From: Cannabis sativa
Lineage: Eukaryota > Streptophyta > Magnoliopsida > Rosales > Cannabaceae
DNA length: 64,000 bases
Assembly: GCF_029168945.1 (NCBI RefSeq)
Contig: NC_083601.1
Coordinates: 70,979,595 to 71,043,594 of the forward strand
Direction of reading: 5' to 3'
The notes below the pieces were generated by a model. The model had not been told where the DNA came from. It worked only from the letters and a program-made list of their open reading frames with translations, and made no database searches. A program made the translations under genes and the position numbers. Shown here piece after piece: positions 10,745 through 22,249 of the stretch (position 1 is its first letter; each line of letters begins with the position of its first letter).

Positions 10745-13264
10745 ATGGTGGAGACAAGAAGTACACGTCAGCCTCGCCCTCTGGAAGATGCTCAAGATCC
10801 AAATGAGGAAGATGTAGCCTCAAGAGCAGTAGAGGAGTCCGAGGAAGAAGAAGAAATAGTCCCCGACGAAGACTACGAGGGGAACCTCGACGAGTATGCC
10901 TATGACGAAGGAAGTTACTCAGAGCTGGTTCTTCTCAGACAAAAAGCTATCGATCATGAAGCCGAGATCGAAGCTCAGAAAGCGCAAAACTAGAAAATGC
11001 AGGAAGTGATGCTAGCCATGCAGAAAGCCATGGAGGCAGCTGGCATTCACGTGCACCCCAAGGCAATGACCGCTGGGCTCAACAGGGAGCCAGCGACGTC
11101 TTCGCCTAATTCCCAACAGCAGAAATCTAGGGAACCTAGCCCTATAAGGTACCCTGCTGAGGAAAATCAGACAAAAAACCCTACTTCTACCCCTGGGCGA
11201 AAGAAAAAGGTGCAGGATCCGCGAAGGGTCTGCTCAGATTTCCCTAAAGGGAAAGGTCCGCGGAGGGGCAAGCCCCAAAAAGGGAGTCTTGGCCCTCAGG
11301 ATCGAGGGGACCGGAAAAGCGTTTCTGTGCACCAGGAACCAGGGGGTAGAGGGAGAAGGGGACAGAGATGCCCTCCCATTGATCTGAGAAATCAAATTAA
11401 TGGGAATCAAGGTGACCTCCGGGACCACCTTGACCAAAAAAGATACGGGCCCGTGGTTTCCTCGGGTACGTTAAACGAAGGGATTATGGCGGAACTCGCC
11501 ATACTTCGAAAGGACATTGCTCGAGTCTCCCGGAGGCAGAAGGGAGACGACTCCGATTCGGACAGCGAGGATCGGGAGCCATGTGCCAAGCACATCCTGG
11601 AGGTGGAGCTCCCTAAAAACTTCAAGATGCCCGAAATGGCGGCATATACCGGGAACTCCGATCCCAGTGACCACCTGTCGCGGTTCAACCGTGTCATGAC
11701 AGTCATGCGGGTCAGCAATGATGCCAAATGTCTGTGCTTCCCACTCACTCTGAGTGGGTCAGCGGAGGAATGGTTCAAAAAGCTGGAACCAGGATCCGTG
11801 GGCTGTTGGAACAAACTCCAGACCAACTTCCGAAGACAGTTTGTCGCCGCCAGAAAGGTTAACTTGGAGGTTAGTGCCTTGACCAATATCAAGCAGCTGC
11901 CCACTGAGACCTTGAAGAATTACATCAAGAGGTTCCGAGAGGAAGCCTCGAAGACCAAGAAGGTTGATGACGGACAACAGCTTGCACTTCTCCAAGCAGG
12001 AATCCGCACTGGGACTCCCTTCTGGAATGAGTTGCAGCAAGAAGGGGCTGCTAGCCTCCAGGACTTCCAGAAAAGAGTCCAAAAGTATATCAACCTCGAA
12101 GAAGCCCAGATCGTGGCTTATGGAGGCTATTATCCCACCGGGATAGCAGGGTACATGCCCGGAGTATCGCCCTCGGGTACTACCCCGACCGCGACTCCAC
12201 AAGTGAGTGGAATACAGTTCTCTGCTACCCCCGGGTATAGCCAGGGCCAAGCTTTGGCGCCAGCATCTTCCCATTATGGCAACCCATCCGGGGTGAATGG
12301 ACAAGCTCCTTCACAGGTTGCCCCGACTGCTAGCTTAACAGGCCCTACTCAGGGGTCAAGGAGCAAAAGGTCCTCCAAAGGCAGCACCCGAACGGGAGAG
12401 AAGCGCCAGAAGAAGGGGTTCACACCCCAATATACTCAGTACACGGAGTTATCGGACTCTCAGGAACGTGTGTACTTCGCCACTAGGCAAAATACGCACT
12501 ACCGGAGACCACAACCGTTGTACAAAGACAGCTCCCGGAGAGATCCGAGCAAAAGATGCGAGTACCACAACGACATTGGTCATAGCACCAATGAGTGTAA
12601 GAATCTCAAGGACGAGATTGAAAATCTAATTCGTTTGGGCCACCTCTATGAGTGGATCAAAAATAGGTTGCCCCACCTTAATCCGGGACAGGTGGCTGGG
12701 GGTATGCCTCCGGGAACACCAGGGGGTACAGCAGGAGTATTGGCTCCAGCTGCTCCCGTAGGTGACGCCCAGCATATTCCCGGGCTACCGCCCCGGCCTA
12801 ATGGGCGGGTAGCCATGATCTCTGGAGGTCCCCATATCGGAGGGAACACTCGTAAGGAGCGAAAACGATACGCCGAGGTCGCGAAGCACAATGAGATATG
12901 GGAAGTTACTCAACTCCCAGCTCAAAGGCCTCGGCTGATGGACCAACCCATCACGTTCACGGAAGAAGACGCCAAGACGGTGCGTTTTCCTCATCACGAC
13001 CCGCTGGTCATAGAGACCCCCATCGCAAATAAAGTGGTGGCCAGGGTCTTAATTGACAATGGGAGTTCCGTGAACCTGGTCTTCAAAGAAGCCTTCACTG
13101 CGATAGGGTTGACCGACCGGGACCTCTCGCCTAGTGGGTCGCAGCTCACGGGGTTTAACGGGACGACGCTTATCCCGATGGGAAAATTAAGGCTCCCGGT
13201 TACTCTGTGCCCAGATACCCCCCAGAGCACATTTAAATATTGCACCTTCGTGGTGGTAGACTAA
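10745..13264 (+). pseudogene. Tat gag and start of protease
   Basis: One frame from ATG at 10745 to a TAA at 13262-13264, with an earlier in-frame TAG at 10991-10993. The N-terminus is acidic (EESEEEEEIVPDEDYEG). A retrotransposon-gag domain lies at about 11640-12110 (SDPSDHLSRFNRVM, EEWFKKLEPGS). An unusual zinc knuckle follows at about 12557-12600 with the pattern CEYHNDIGHSTNEC, a C-H-H-C variant common in Tat elements. The protease starts near 13035 with VLIDNGSSVNLVF, so the catalytic loop reads DNGS. After the TAA the same frame continues into the typical protease end (AYNAILGRPALVD). The two stops are substitutions; there is no frameshift. Confidence 0.88.
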
Positions 13265-15487
13265 CCGAAAGCCTACAACGCGATCCTCGGCCGGCCGGCC
13301 CTAGTGGACTTTGGTGCAATCACTTCCATCCGACATCTGTGCCTAAAATTCCCTACCCAGGAAGCTGGAGTCGGAACTGTGAGGGGAAATCAGGGGGAAG
13401 CAAGGCAATGTTACAATGTTGCCACCCACCTACCCGTACTCATGGTCCGGGAGTCCCCAGAGGTAGAGAAAGCTGAAGAGGATGAGTTGGATCCTCGTGT
13501 AGGATCCGAAAGGGTCGTGGAACCAATGGAGGACGTTGAAGAAATACCAGTGTGCGACGACGACTCCACCAAAGTACGCCGGATAGGGAAGAACCTGGAC
13601 CCGGAGGAAAAGGACAAAATAATAAAAACACTGAAGGGCGCCATCGACATCTTTGCATGGCGCCAAGAAGACATGACAGGCATAAGCCCTCATGTCATCA
13701 CCCATGTACTCAATGTCAACCCGGACATGCCTCCTGTATAGCAAAAGAGACGCCCGCTCGACTCGGTGAAGGCCGAGGCTCTAGAGAAAGAGGTGGACAA
13801 ACTTTTGACCAACGGCATGATCCGCGACGTGTACTATCCGGAATGGCTGGCCAATCCAGTCCTGGTGCCCAAGCCGAACGGGACATGGCGAGTTTGTATA
13901 GACTTCACTGATCTAAACAAAGCTTGTCCAAAGGACTGCTTCCCGCTACCCAGGATCGATCAAATGGTAGACGCCACTTCCGGATTTAAACTGTTATCTT
14001 TCATGGATGCCTATGCTGGGTACAATCAGATAAAAATGCATACGGCAGACCAGGAATGCACTAGCTTCAGGACCGATAAGGGGGTATACTGCTACCTAGT
14101 CATGCCTTTCGGACTGAAAAACGCCGGAGCAACCTATCAAAGAATGGTTAACCGGATGTTTAAAAGCCTCCTGGGACGAAACATGGAGGTGTACGTAGAC
14201 GACATGCTCGTCAAATCCAAAGCATGCAACAGCCATGCAAGCGACTTAGAAGAATGTTTCGAAGTCGTCCGGAGATACGGTATGAAACTCAACCCAAAAA
14301 AGTGCACCTTTGGGGTCAAGTCAGGAAAATTCCTGGGTTTCATAGTCAACCAAAGGGGGATTGAAGCAAACCCGGAGAAAATCCAGGCTCTCCTGGACAT
14401 GCCATCCCCCAAGAAGCATAAAGACGTGCAGAGCTTGACTGGAAAGGTAGCCGCACTGAGTCGCTTTATCTCACGATCCACGGACAAGTGCATACCCTTC
14501 TTCAACGTGCTAAAGAAATGCCAAAAGTTCGAATGGTCGGACGAATGCGAGGAGGCATTCAAAAGGCTAAAAGATCACATGGCCAAACCTCCTATCCTAT
14601 CGAAACCCGTCCTTGGAGAAGACTTGTTTCTTTACTTGGCCGTCTCCGAGCACGCAGTCAGCGCTGCCCTGGTCCGAGAGGAAGAAAAAACTCAGCATCC
14701 CGTGTACTATGTCAGTAAGCGCATGATAGGGGCCGAAACAAGGTACCCGGTCATCGAAAAATTAGTATTTTGCCTCCTGATGGCGTCAAGGAAGTTAAGG
14801 CCATACTTCCAAGCCCATCCAATCAAGATCCTAACCAATCATCCGCTCCGGCAAGTTCTCCAGAAGCCTGAAGCGTCCGGAAGACTCCTCAAGTGGGCGA
14901 TGGAGCTAAGTCAATTCGACTTACACTACGTCCCCCGAATTTCCATAAAAGGCCAAGCCTTGGCAGACTTCATTACCGAATGCAACGAAGCCGAGGCAAC
15001 AGCGAATACGCCGGTACCACCAATCCCCACCTGGAGGGTATTTGTAGACGGAGCTTCTAATGAGAACGGGTCAGGAGCCGGAGTGGCTATGATATCACCA
15101 ACTGGACTGCAGCTCCAGGCGGCCCTCCGATTTGACTTCACAGCTTCAAACAACGAGGCCGAATATGAAGCCTTGATAGCGGGGCTGAAGTTGGCAAAAG
15201 CTGTAGGGGCCAAAAGAGTGGAAATCTACAGTGACTCTCAACTGGTCGTAAACCAGGTATCCGGAGAATACCAAACTCGCGGCGAGCGGATGGCCGCGTA
15301 CGTAACAATAGTCCGAGAACTGCTCCACGAGTTCGCGGACTATAAAATAGAAAGAATCCCCCAAGAAAAGAACGCTCACGCGGACTGTCTGGCTAAGTTA
15401 GCCTCGGATAGCGAAATCGAAGAGCTGGGGGTAGTACCAGTGGAACGCTTGGCAGAGCCAAGCATCAAAATAAAAGAGACCACATGA
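13265..15487 (+). pseudogene. Tat reverse transcriptase with two RNase H domains
   Basis: Same frame as gag, continuing past TAA 13262-13264 and TAG 13739-13741 to a TGA at 15485-15487. RT begins near 13886 (WRVCIDFTDLNKACPKD), has MPFGLKNAGATYQRM at about 14102, and an intact YVDDMLVKSK catalytic loop at about 14190. The gypsy RNase H follows from about 14627 (FLYLAVSEHAVSAALV, then YPVIEKLVFCLLMA). A second, archaeal-like RNase H starts at about 15042 with FVDGASNENGSGAGV, NNEAEYEALIAGLKLA and IYSDSQLVVNQV; its acidic residues (D, E, D) are present. By family knowledge the first domain should be degenerate and the second active. The protein cannot be made whole because of the stops. Confidence 0.9.
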
Positions 15488-16744
15488 ACGGTTGGGCAAG
15501 AACCCAGCTGGATGGTCCCCATCATAAAATACATAACCACAGGTGAGTTGCCCCAAGAGAGGGCACTGTCTCGAAAGATTCAGTATCAGGCTCATCGTTA
15601 TGTAATGATGGACCAAATTCTCTACCGGAGAGGACTCAGCATGCCTTATTTAAGGTGTGTATCGGACCCTGAAGCTAGACAAATCATGCTAGAGGTCCAT
15701 GAAGGGTTCTGTGGAGATCATACGGGAGGACCCAGCCTCTCAAAGAAAATATTGAGGCAAGGGTACCTCTGGCCAACAATGAAAAAAGATTGTATAGACT
15801 ATGTCCAAAAGTGTGACTCGTGCCAAAGGTACGTGAACATACCGAGAGCTCCTCCAAACGAGATCACCCTGATGACCAGTCCCTGGCCCTTCGCGGTCTG
15901 GGGAATAGATCTCATCGGGTCTCTCCCTACAGGAAAAGGAGGGGTAAAGTATGCAATAGTAGCAGTAGACTACTTCACCAAATGGACAGAGGTTGAGCCT
16001 ATGAAGACAATAACTGCCAAGAAGGCATTGGACTTTGTTATCAAAAACATAGTGTGTCGATACGGCTTGCCTCACAAAATAGTCTCAGACAATGGAAAGC
16101 AATTTGATTGCGAGGAATTTACTGACTTCTGCAACCAACACGGAGTAGTGAAAAGCTTCTCCGCGGTAGCCAGGCCTCAAACAAACGGCCAGGCGGAAGC
16201 GGTCAATAAAATCCTAAAGGTCACCTTGAAGAAGAAGCTGCTGGCCTGTAAAAATAACTGGCCTGAAGAATTGCCAAGGGTATTATGGGCCTACCGGACG
16301 ACCCCCAGAACCACAACCGGCCACTCGCCTTTCTCAATGGCGTACGGTTGTGAAGCAATGGTCCCGGTAGAAACATTATTCCCATCCCACAGGAGGACGA
16401 CTTACGATCCTGCCACTAATCAGGCACTGCTCCAAGAAGCTTTGGATTAAGTCGAAGAACTCCGGGATGAGTCTCAAATACGGATGGCTGCTTATCAAAA
16501 GAAGGTGACCAAGTATTTTAACTCTAAGGTTAAAAACAGAAAATTCGCTATTGGGGATATGGTCCTAAGAAGGGTTTTCCCAGCCACCAAAGAACCCGGA
16601 GTGGGGGTACTTGGGCCAAATTGGGAAGGACCATATGAGATTGAGGACGAGATCGGTTCCGGCACTTACAAACTAAAAAGAATGGACGGAACCACCGTCC
16701 CAAGAGCCTGGAATGCCGATCACCTCAGAAAATATCACCAGTAG
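15488..16744 (+). pseudogene. Tat integrase
   Basis: Continues in the gag-pol frame after TGA 15485-15487, with a further TAA at 16448-16450, and ends at TAG 16742-16744. The zinc-binding region is visible (HEGFCGDHTGG ... CDSCQRYVN, about 15700-15835). The catalytic core shows WGIDLIGSLPTG, KIVSDNGKQFD and PQTNGQAEAVNK, so all three acidic residues of the DDE triad are kept. The C-terminal part has GDMVLRRVFPA and GPNWEGPYEI, the usual GPY-like end. No chromodomain, as expected for Tat. Inactive only because of the nonsense codons. Confidence 0.88.
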
Positions 16745-16904
16745 CGAAATAAAACTTAGACTTTGTTCAAAGGGTTTGTACCGTCCAAATGTATACCTCC
16801 TCTACATATTAAATAAAACTGAGTGCCTTAAAAACAAAGTTTCTATGCCACTCAGGGGGGTACTAGGGTATACCGCACGGACAAATAGAAAAACAAAGTA
16901 AGTA

Positions 16905-17070
16905 AAATATCCTGACCCAAAGGGCAGGTCAAAAAGTATGCACAAAAATAAAAAGCATAAGTATAAAAACCCTGATCCAAAGGACATGTTAAAAAAAAAA
17001 AACATAAGTATGTGGCAAAAGAAAGATCACATATAAAATATCCTAGCCCAAAGGGCAGGTCATATACATA
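16905..17070 (+). repeat. Three diverged ~65-70 bp repeats after Tat integrase
   Basis: The phrase CCTGACCCAAAGGGCAGGTC recurs at about 16910, in weaker form at about 16970 (CCTGATCCAAAGGACATGTT) and again at about 17041. Tandem repeats between pol and the 3' LTR are common in this lineage. A TA microsatellite follows near 17132-17150. The remaining spacer 16745-17242 shows nothing else. Confidence 0.6.
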
Positions 17071-17242
17071 TAAATGGCCCGGGGATAGGCCTTAAAATAT
17101 AATTGTCTCCCCTTCGAATAAAAACTGCTACCTATATATATATATATATTGTTCTAAGGCAGCAGCAAATATGTACAAAAAAAAAAGAATAATAAAAGAA
17201 GCGGGTGGAATCTTGGTTATACTGGGTCGGTTGTACGGCAGC

Positions 17243-20200
17243 TCAGTCAGCGCGCGGAGGAAGGCGAGGTCCGATACGTGCCTCTAACACGGCATCAAGC
17301 TTCTTCTTCTTTTCCCGAAATTTGGCAATCATTTCCTCGGGTTTGGGATAAAAAGTAAGCTTGATATTTTGGTCGTTGGTGGACCAAGCCATGTAGACTC
17401 CATCGTCAAAGCGCTTCGGACACCGGGCGCAGGAAACAGGAGAGAGGAGCTCGGCTCTTTTGGCCTTCTTGATGGATTGTTCTTTGAAGTCCCTGAGCTC
17501 CTTCAGCTCCGCAGCTAGAGCGGCCTTGGACTCTATGTTCGCCTGGTGAGTTTCCTCTAAGGATCTCACCTTGGCGACCATTTCATCCAAAGCCTCCCTG
17601 GCCTCCCGGAGGTCTCGCCTGGCCTTATCAGCAGCCTCGCTTTGAGCCCTCAGTTCCTCCTGTTGTTGGGCTTCCATCCTGTCCCTCCGCTGGGCCTCGT
17701 CCCGGATCATGGCCTCCGCCTGAGCCTCCCTCCGTTTGGCCTCCTCTTCCTTGGCCTTGGCAGCCGCCTCCTGGCGCTCGGCAGCCTCCTGGTAGATCTG
17801 CCTCTCCGCTGTGAGGTCCTGAAGGACCTTCCTGACATCGTTCATGTCCCCAAAGTCGGACAGAACGAAGCCATGATTTATGATGTTCTTGGAGAGGCGG
17901 CCAGCCTCAGCAGCAAGCTGAACAATAATACAAGTGTAAGAAAGAAGAGTTTCTCAAGAAGAAAAATAAAAGGAAAAGCAAAATTGCGAAGTACTTACCA
18001 CAGTAAGAGAATGGCTGAGGTCCTGGACCTGGAAGATAGAGTTCAGGGAAGCACAGGTGGCGAACCGCTTAGGCGCGCATCGAGTGAGCTGAGAAGCGAA
18101 CTCGCCGGTCATCTCCGCGGCAAAAGGAGCCAAGGTGGGCCGAAGGAAGCGACGGAACCAGTCCGATAGGGGGTCCAGGTTAAGGTCCCACGGATCCTGG
18201 TACTCCGGGTGGTTGATGCTCGCCTCAACCTCAGCCCGCAGAACCCTCCTAAGGGCTTCCACCTCGGCGTACCCTCGGGAGTACTCGTCCATGGCATAGT
18301 TATGCTTGGCTATCCGAAGCTCTTGTCTCACCTCATCCCCCGGGACCGGAGTAAGCACGATGTTGGGAGGAGCAGGATTTTCTTCCATAGGGGAGACCCC
18401 GCCGTCAAGTCCATGGGCAGGAGTGTCAGCTCTCCGAGGCTTCTTGGGCTCGTCCTGGGCAATCATTTTGCCCTTGCGGTTACGAATCAGAGCCAGCTCA
18501 GGCTCCTCTTCGCCTTCTTCAGCTTCCTCCGGAAGGGCTCGGGGCTCTCCCGTACCCTCAGCGACTTCCTCGGAGAAGTCCCACTGCTTCCCTTGGCCTT
18601 CTCCCGGAAGCACCTCCTCGTCATCCACTAAATCAATAGTGTCGGGGGGAGCGCTGGAAGAGACCTTCAGGGAAGGGGCCGGGGGGGAAGAGGTAAAGGC
18701 CGGAGGAGCCACGGGAGTGTGAACTCCAGCAAACTGTTCCAAGATGGCATCCATGGAGACACCTGTTTCACAAAATAAGCAAGTGTTAGATGTCCGTGGG
18801 GAACCGCTTATACAAGATACAACAAATAAGCTACTCCTACCCGAACTTCCTAATTCGGCCCTAGCAAAATCCTGAACTTTAATGCTGGCAGCATCATCTC
18901 CGAGATAACTGTCTGAGGGCCGGAACCAGCAGGACGATATGTAAGCTGAAGGACCTAAGGGAATAGGTTCCGGAGGGCCGGAGCCCATCCGGGACCGACC
19001 TAGGAAATCTCCTAAGTTTGAAAAATAAAATTCCTTCAAACGATCCCCCCACCGGGTCGATGGCATCCTAAACCTATGAAGACGCTGGTCGAACCCTACA
19101 AGCCTATGATTGGCGTATTCACCAACGGAAGGAACATAACGAATTATCAAAGGAGACTTACCGCCAGCACCGGAGGTGCTAGCACCAAGAGCCCCCGAGT
19201 TTGGCTCTGGGACCGAAGGCTGTGGCCGGGGGGTTTGCCTCTCCGAAGAATCCTCAATACGAAGGGGCCTCCTGGCAGGACAATCCCCAATCTCTTCTTG
19301 AAGAATCTTGTCAAAAAATTTAGCTTCGGACTTCCCGGCAATCGCCTGGCTCCTTCGCACCACCGGACTCCCCACGCGAAGTCCCCTCCCAGAGGCAGCC
19401 TGGGCCTGAGAGTATGCCTTCTCCTGGGCCTTCCGGTAGAGATAATCTTGGTACTTTTTCTCTGCCGTGGCGATAAGCTCATCCCGGAAGGCCTTCTCCG
19501 CAACCGGCGCCCTTACGTTGGGACAGATGACCCGTGAGAGGTTGGAGTCCTCCACGGATTGATGAGGAAGGATAAGTTTGGCCTTCCTGCAGTTCTCCGT
19601 GGTGACCAAACCCCCGACATCGATATCGGCGCGGTCGTAGGAGGCAAAGGCTTGGGCCCTCCGGAGGAAGGTCTGAGTAGGGGCCGTCCGCTGATAAGGT
19701 GGGATCCTCACCCACTCAGTAAGGAGCTCCGGGTGGTCCACGGCCCTGAACCCGGAGGAAAAGAAAAAGCGGTGGCGATACTCCTTAACGTGAGTCTGCC
19801 TATTATATGGAACCACCCCCTCGTTAGCGGGATGGATCCGGAACCCATAGAAACCGTCCTTAAGTTTGTCCCCTTTCTTAGGGACGGATACAAGTTCATA
19901 AAAATATAAAATTTCCACCGGGCTGGGAGATCCCCATCCGCGGGCGGCATAAAAAATAAATAAGCCTGAAAGCAGGCGATAAGCTTGAGGAATGAGTTGG
20001 TATGGCGCAAGGCCGACAAATACAAGGAAATTAACAAAATAATCTTGAAGCGGGAGCATGGCACCGGCCATCAGGTGTGTCTGGCTCCAGGCCCCGAAGC
20101 CGTCGTAATTGTGATTAGGCGTCTCCGAGTCGCGGGTGGCCGGTGATAGGTCCCTGAAGTGGAAGGTTTGATCCCAGCAACGTCCATAATATTCTGCAGC

Positions 20201-20358
20201 TGGTGAGGACAGGTTAGGGTGGAATGAAGCTCAGCCGCTTCCCACCCGGTCGCTCGGGATTTGTACCCCTCCTGGGCAACGGGTCCCAGGGAAACCTCCT
20301 CCAGAGTGGCCATGCGCTTCCCGCTCTTCTTCGAAGATTTCGAACCAGAGGCAGACAT
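17243..20358 (-). pseudogene. Antisense extra gene of the Tat element (aORF), spliced, one frameshift
   Basis: A long reading frame opposite to gag-pol. I place the start at ATG 20356-20358 (MSASGSKSSKKSGK). The 705-residue frame from 20071 contains a compact domain (LPLQDYFVNFLVFVGLAPYQ, then FYELVSVPKKGDKLKDGFYG). By memory this resembles the putative gypsy-type transposon protein family of plants. An acidic Pro/Glu-rich middle follows (EEAEEGEEEPELALI), then a long Ala/Glu/Arg coiled coil (about 17450-17845) and a basic tail. The coiled coil joins the main frame exactly if the 81-bp intron 17918-17998 is removed. Between the start and 20071 the frame shifts once, near 20170-20215: the coherent reading EYYGRCWDQTFHFRDL is in the 705-residue frame but lies upstream of its first ATG. 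Function unknown. Confidence 0.72.
17918..17998 (-). other. Spliceosomal intron in the Tat antisense gene (81 bp, phase 0)
   Basis: On the minus strand the donor is GTG|GTAAGTAC and the acceptor TTATTGTTCAG|CTTGCTG, with a T-rich stretch before the acceptor. Removing it joins ...SHSLTV to LAAEAGRLSKNIINHG and restores one continuous frame into the coiled-coil part. Unspliced, the frame ends at the stop at 17954-17956. A second candidate intron (18763-18840, 78 bp, in frame, donor GTAGGAG, acceptor GTGAAACAG) is weaker. Confidence 0.72.
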
Positions 20359-20419
20359 TTTGTATTCTGTGAAAAACAAAAAAAAAGAAAGAGAAAAATT
20401 CCAGCAGTTAGGTCCCATA

Positions 20420-21464
20420 CCAAACCCTAAGTCAAGAAAAAGGGAGTGGGGGTCCCCTAGCCGCTGGAAAGAGGCCCCCTCCGGACACGTGTCACATGGG
20501 AAACCCTAGAAAGATTCCCTGAACAAGTGTCGGGTGCAGTAAAATCGCAGAAAGTGGTTTTACACAGTAAGAGAAACAGAAGGAAAAAGCCCCCATTCTA
20601 TGCCCTAAGCAACCGTTGAACGAAGAACATATGGTTTACTTCAATAAAAATGCACGATAATAACAGAGGCATGATAATGGCGATCCTACAACTAAAGCAA
20701 TAAACACGAAACAGAACACCTGAAGAACCTAAACACTTGCATGCCCAGAAATCTCAAAATGCGAACCTAGAAAAAACAAACAAAGCAAGTAAAAGCATGT
20801 CATTACCAAAGGATGCAAGAAACTTACAGTAAAGTGTTGAACTGGGAGTCCTGAATTTAGTCGAGTAAAGTCGAGAAGGACTGACGATAGCAAACAAGGA
20901 AAAACTGGAAAAAATGGCGAAGTGTTAAGAAGGTTCGTGCTGTTTTTGAAGAATTTTCTCTCTGGGAAATTCGAGCAAAAATGGCAAGGAATGGAAAGTA
21001 ACCGAAATGAAGGAAAGATGGTGGCTTTTATAGGCAAAAGTGCATGAGGAACAGGCGTCACCACCTACCAATCGTACGGTGGGGGAAATGCACGATTCAA
21101 ATACCCAAAGATCAACGGATCAGATCGAGTTACCATAAAGGCGGTGGAAACGTTTGAGTATCCGTCTGACACCATTAATGCGCCGCATCAATCAAAGGGC
21201 GTGAAACGAATCGACCTCTGCAGAAAAGCGAATCGCTGCATTTAATGCCATCATTAGATGCACCCTCACGCGCCCCAAGCTCGTGCCGGGAAACCGAGGA
21301 GGCGGCCGGAGACGCCTCTGCAAAAAGCGAATCGCTGCATTAAATGTCATCATTAAATGAGCTCCCACGCGCTCTGAGCTTGAGCCAGGGAACCGAGGAG
21401 TCAACCAGAGGCACCTAAGCAAGCCTTGGTTTATTTTCCAAGTAAACAAGGCTTGGGGGGTAAA
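20420..21464 (+). other. Tat region between antisense gene and 3' LTR, with polypurine tract
   Basis: No sense-strand gene seen. Two near-repeats occur at about 21215-21300 and 21315-21400, sharing GCGAATCGCTGCATT and an ACGCGC...CTGAGCTTGAGCC-like stretch. The last 16 bases (21449-21464) contain GGCTTGGGGGGTAAA, the purine-rich tract expected to prime plus-strand synthesis next to the 3' LTR. Confidence 0.65.
21025..21032 (-). promoter_or_regulatory. Candidate TATA box for the antisense gene
   Basis: TATAAAAG on the minus strand inside GCCTATAAAAGCCACC, about 670 bp upstream of the antisense ATG at 20358. The stretch between is free of long frames and could be a 5'UTR, possibly with an intron. 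Confidence 0.45.
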
Positions 21465-22244
21465 TGTTGCCCCTGATTTCGCCCAATATACGTGGACCAA
21501 TCGAACAGGGACACGTGGATCAAATTACTTGTAAATATTTGTTAAAGTCTTTGTATGCCACAAGGGAGCACCCTGGGCATAAGTCCCGGAGGAGGGACCC
21601 GGAGTACAAGGTAGTCCCGGACGCTCGCATGGCATAAAACCTCTCCGCGAAGTGTCAGGCTACTCCTGAGCAATCAAGTCGCATTTAATGCCACATGGGA
21701 GGAAGTGTGTTGGGACTGCAACACGCAATAAAGTCTGACGGCACAACCCCCAAACAGCAGCGCCACAGTAATGATCATTTAAGTCTAGCGACGGCTACTC
21801 TGCGAAGAGTCACGTCAATCACAAGGCAAAAAGGACATTCCTCATAAAAACCCTACAGCACCTAGGGATTTGATCATGCATCACCCATGGTATATTCATT
21901 GGGAATACCCAACTTTATGGATACTTACAGATACGTTTGTAAGAACAATCCTAGGGATTACCCCACCAAAACACTATAAATACCCCCTCAAAGCTCATTT
22001 AATGGGATCGAGAATCTTGGGTTGCATATAAGCAAGAAGAGCAAATACTCACCAAGAACATTCTCTGTGTTTGATAGGGTAACATTCCCTCAAGTGTGGA
22101 ATCTGTATTAAATACATCCATTAATAACAACGACTCGTGGACTAAGGCTCATTAACGCCCCAACCACGTAAAATCCTCATCTCACTTTCTTACAGCTCAA
22201 TATTATAATTATATTTTAATAGTTGCCGAAAATCTCGGTCAACA
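21465..22244 (+). repeat. 3' LTR of the Tat element (780 bp)
   Basis: Runs TGTTGCCCC to GGTCAACA and is followed by the TSD AATAG. TATA box at 21975-21982. It keeps the segment missing from the 5' LTR, with CACGTG at 21512-21517. Confidence 0.92.
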
Positions 22245-22249
22245 AATAG

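Larger units (their letters stand above)
9946..22244 (+). mobile_element. Tat-lineage Ty3/gypsy retrotransposon, complete but inactivated
   Basis: 12.3 kb with LTRs at 9946-10681 and 21465-22244, a TSD AATAG on both sides, a gag-pol reading frame at 10745-16744, an antisense gene at 17243-20358, and a purine tract before the 3' LTR. The pol gene carries a gypsy RNase H followed by a second RNase H of the archaeal-like kind. That double RNase H is a known mark of the Tat (Ogre/Retand) lineage, and long extra ORFs in the 3' region are also known for it. By eye the LTRs differ at about 11 positions in 735 (about 1.5%), plus a 44-45 bp deletion in the 5' copy. Five in-frame stops interrupt gag-pol. 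Confidence 0.93.

Noticed and set aside
11407..12304. 165- and 181-residue minus-strand ORFs across the Tat gag
   Set aside because: Shadow frames opposite an unmistakable gag domain; no own signals.
17954..18000. Ending the antisense protein at the stop at 17954
   Set aside because: The last 12 residues are intron-derived; a consensus donor and acceptor restore a longer frame.
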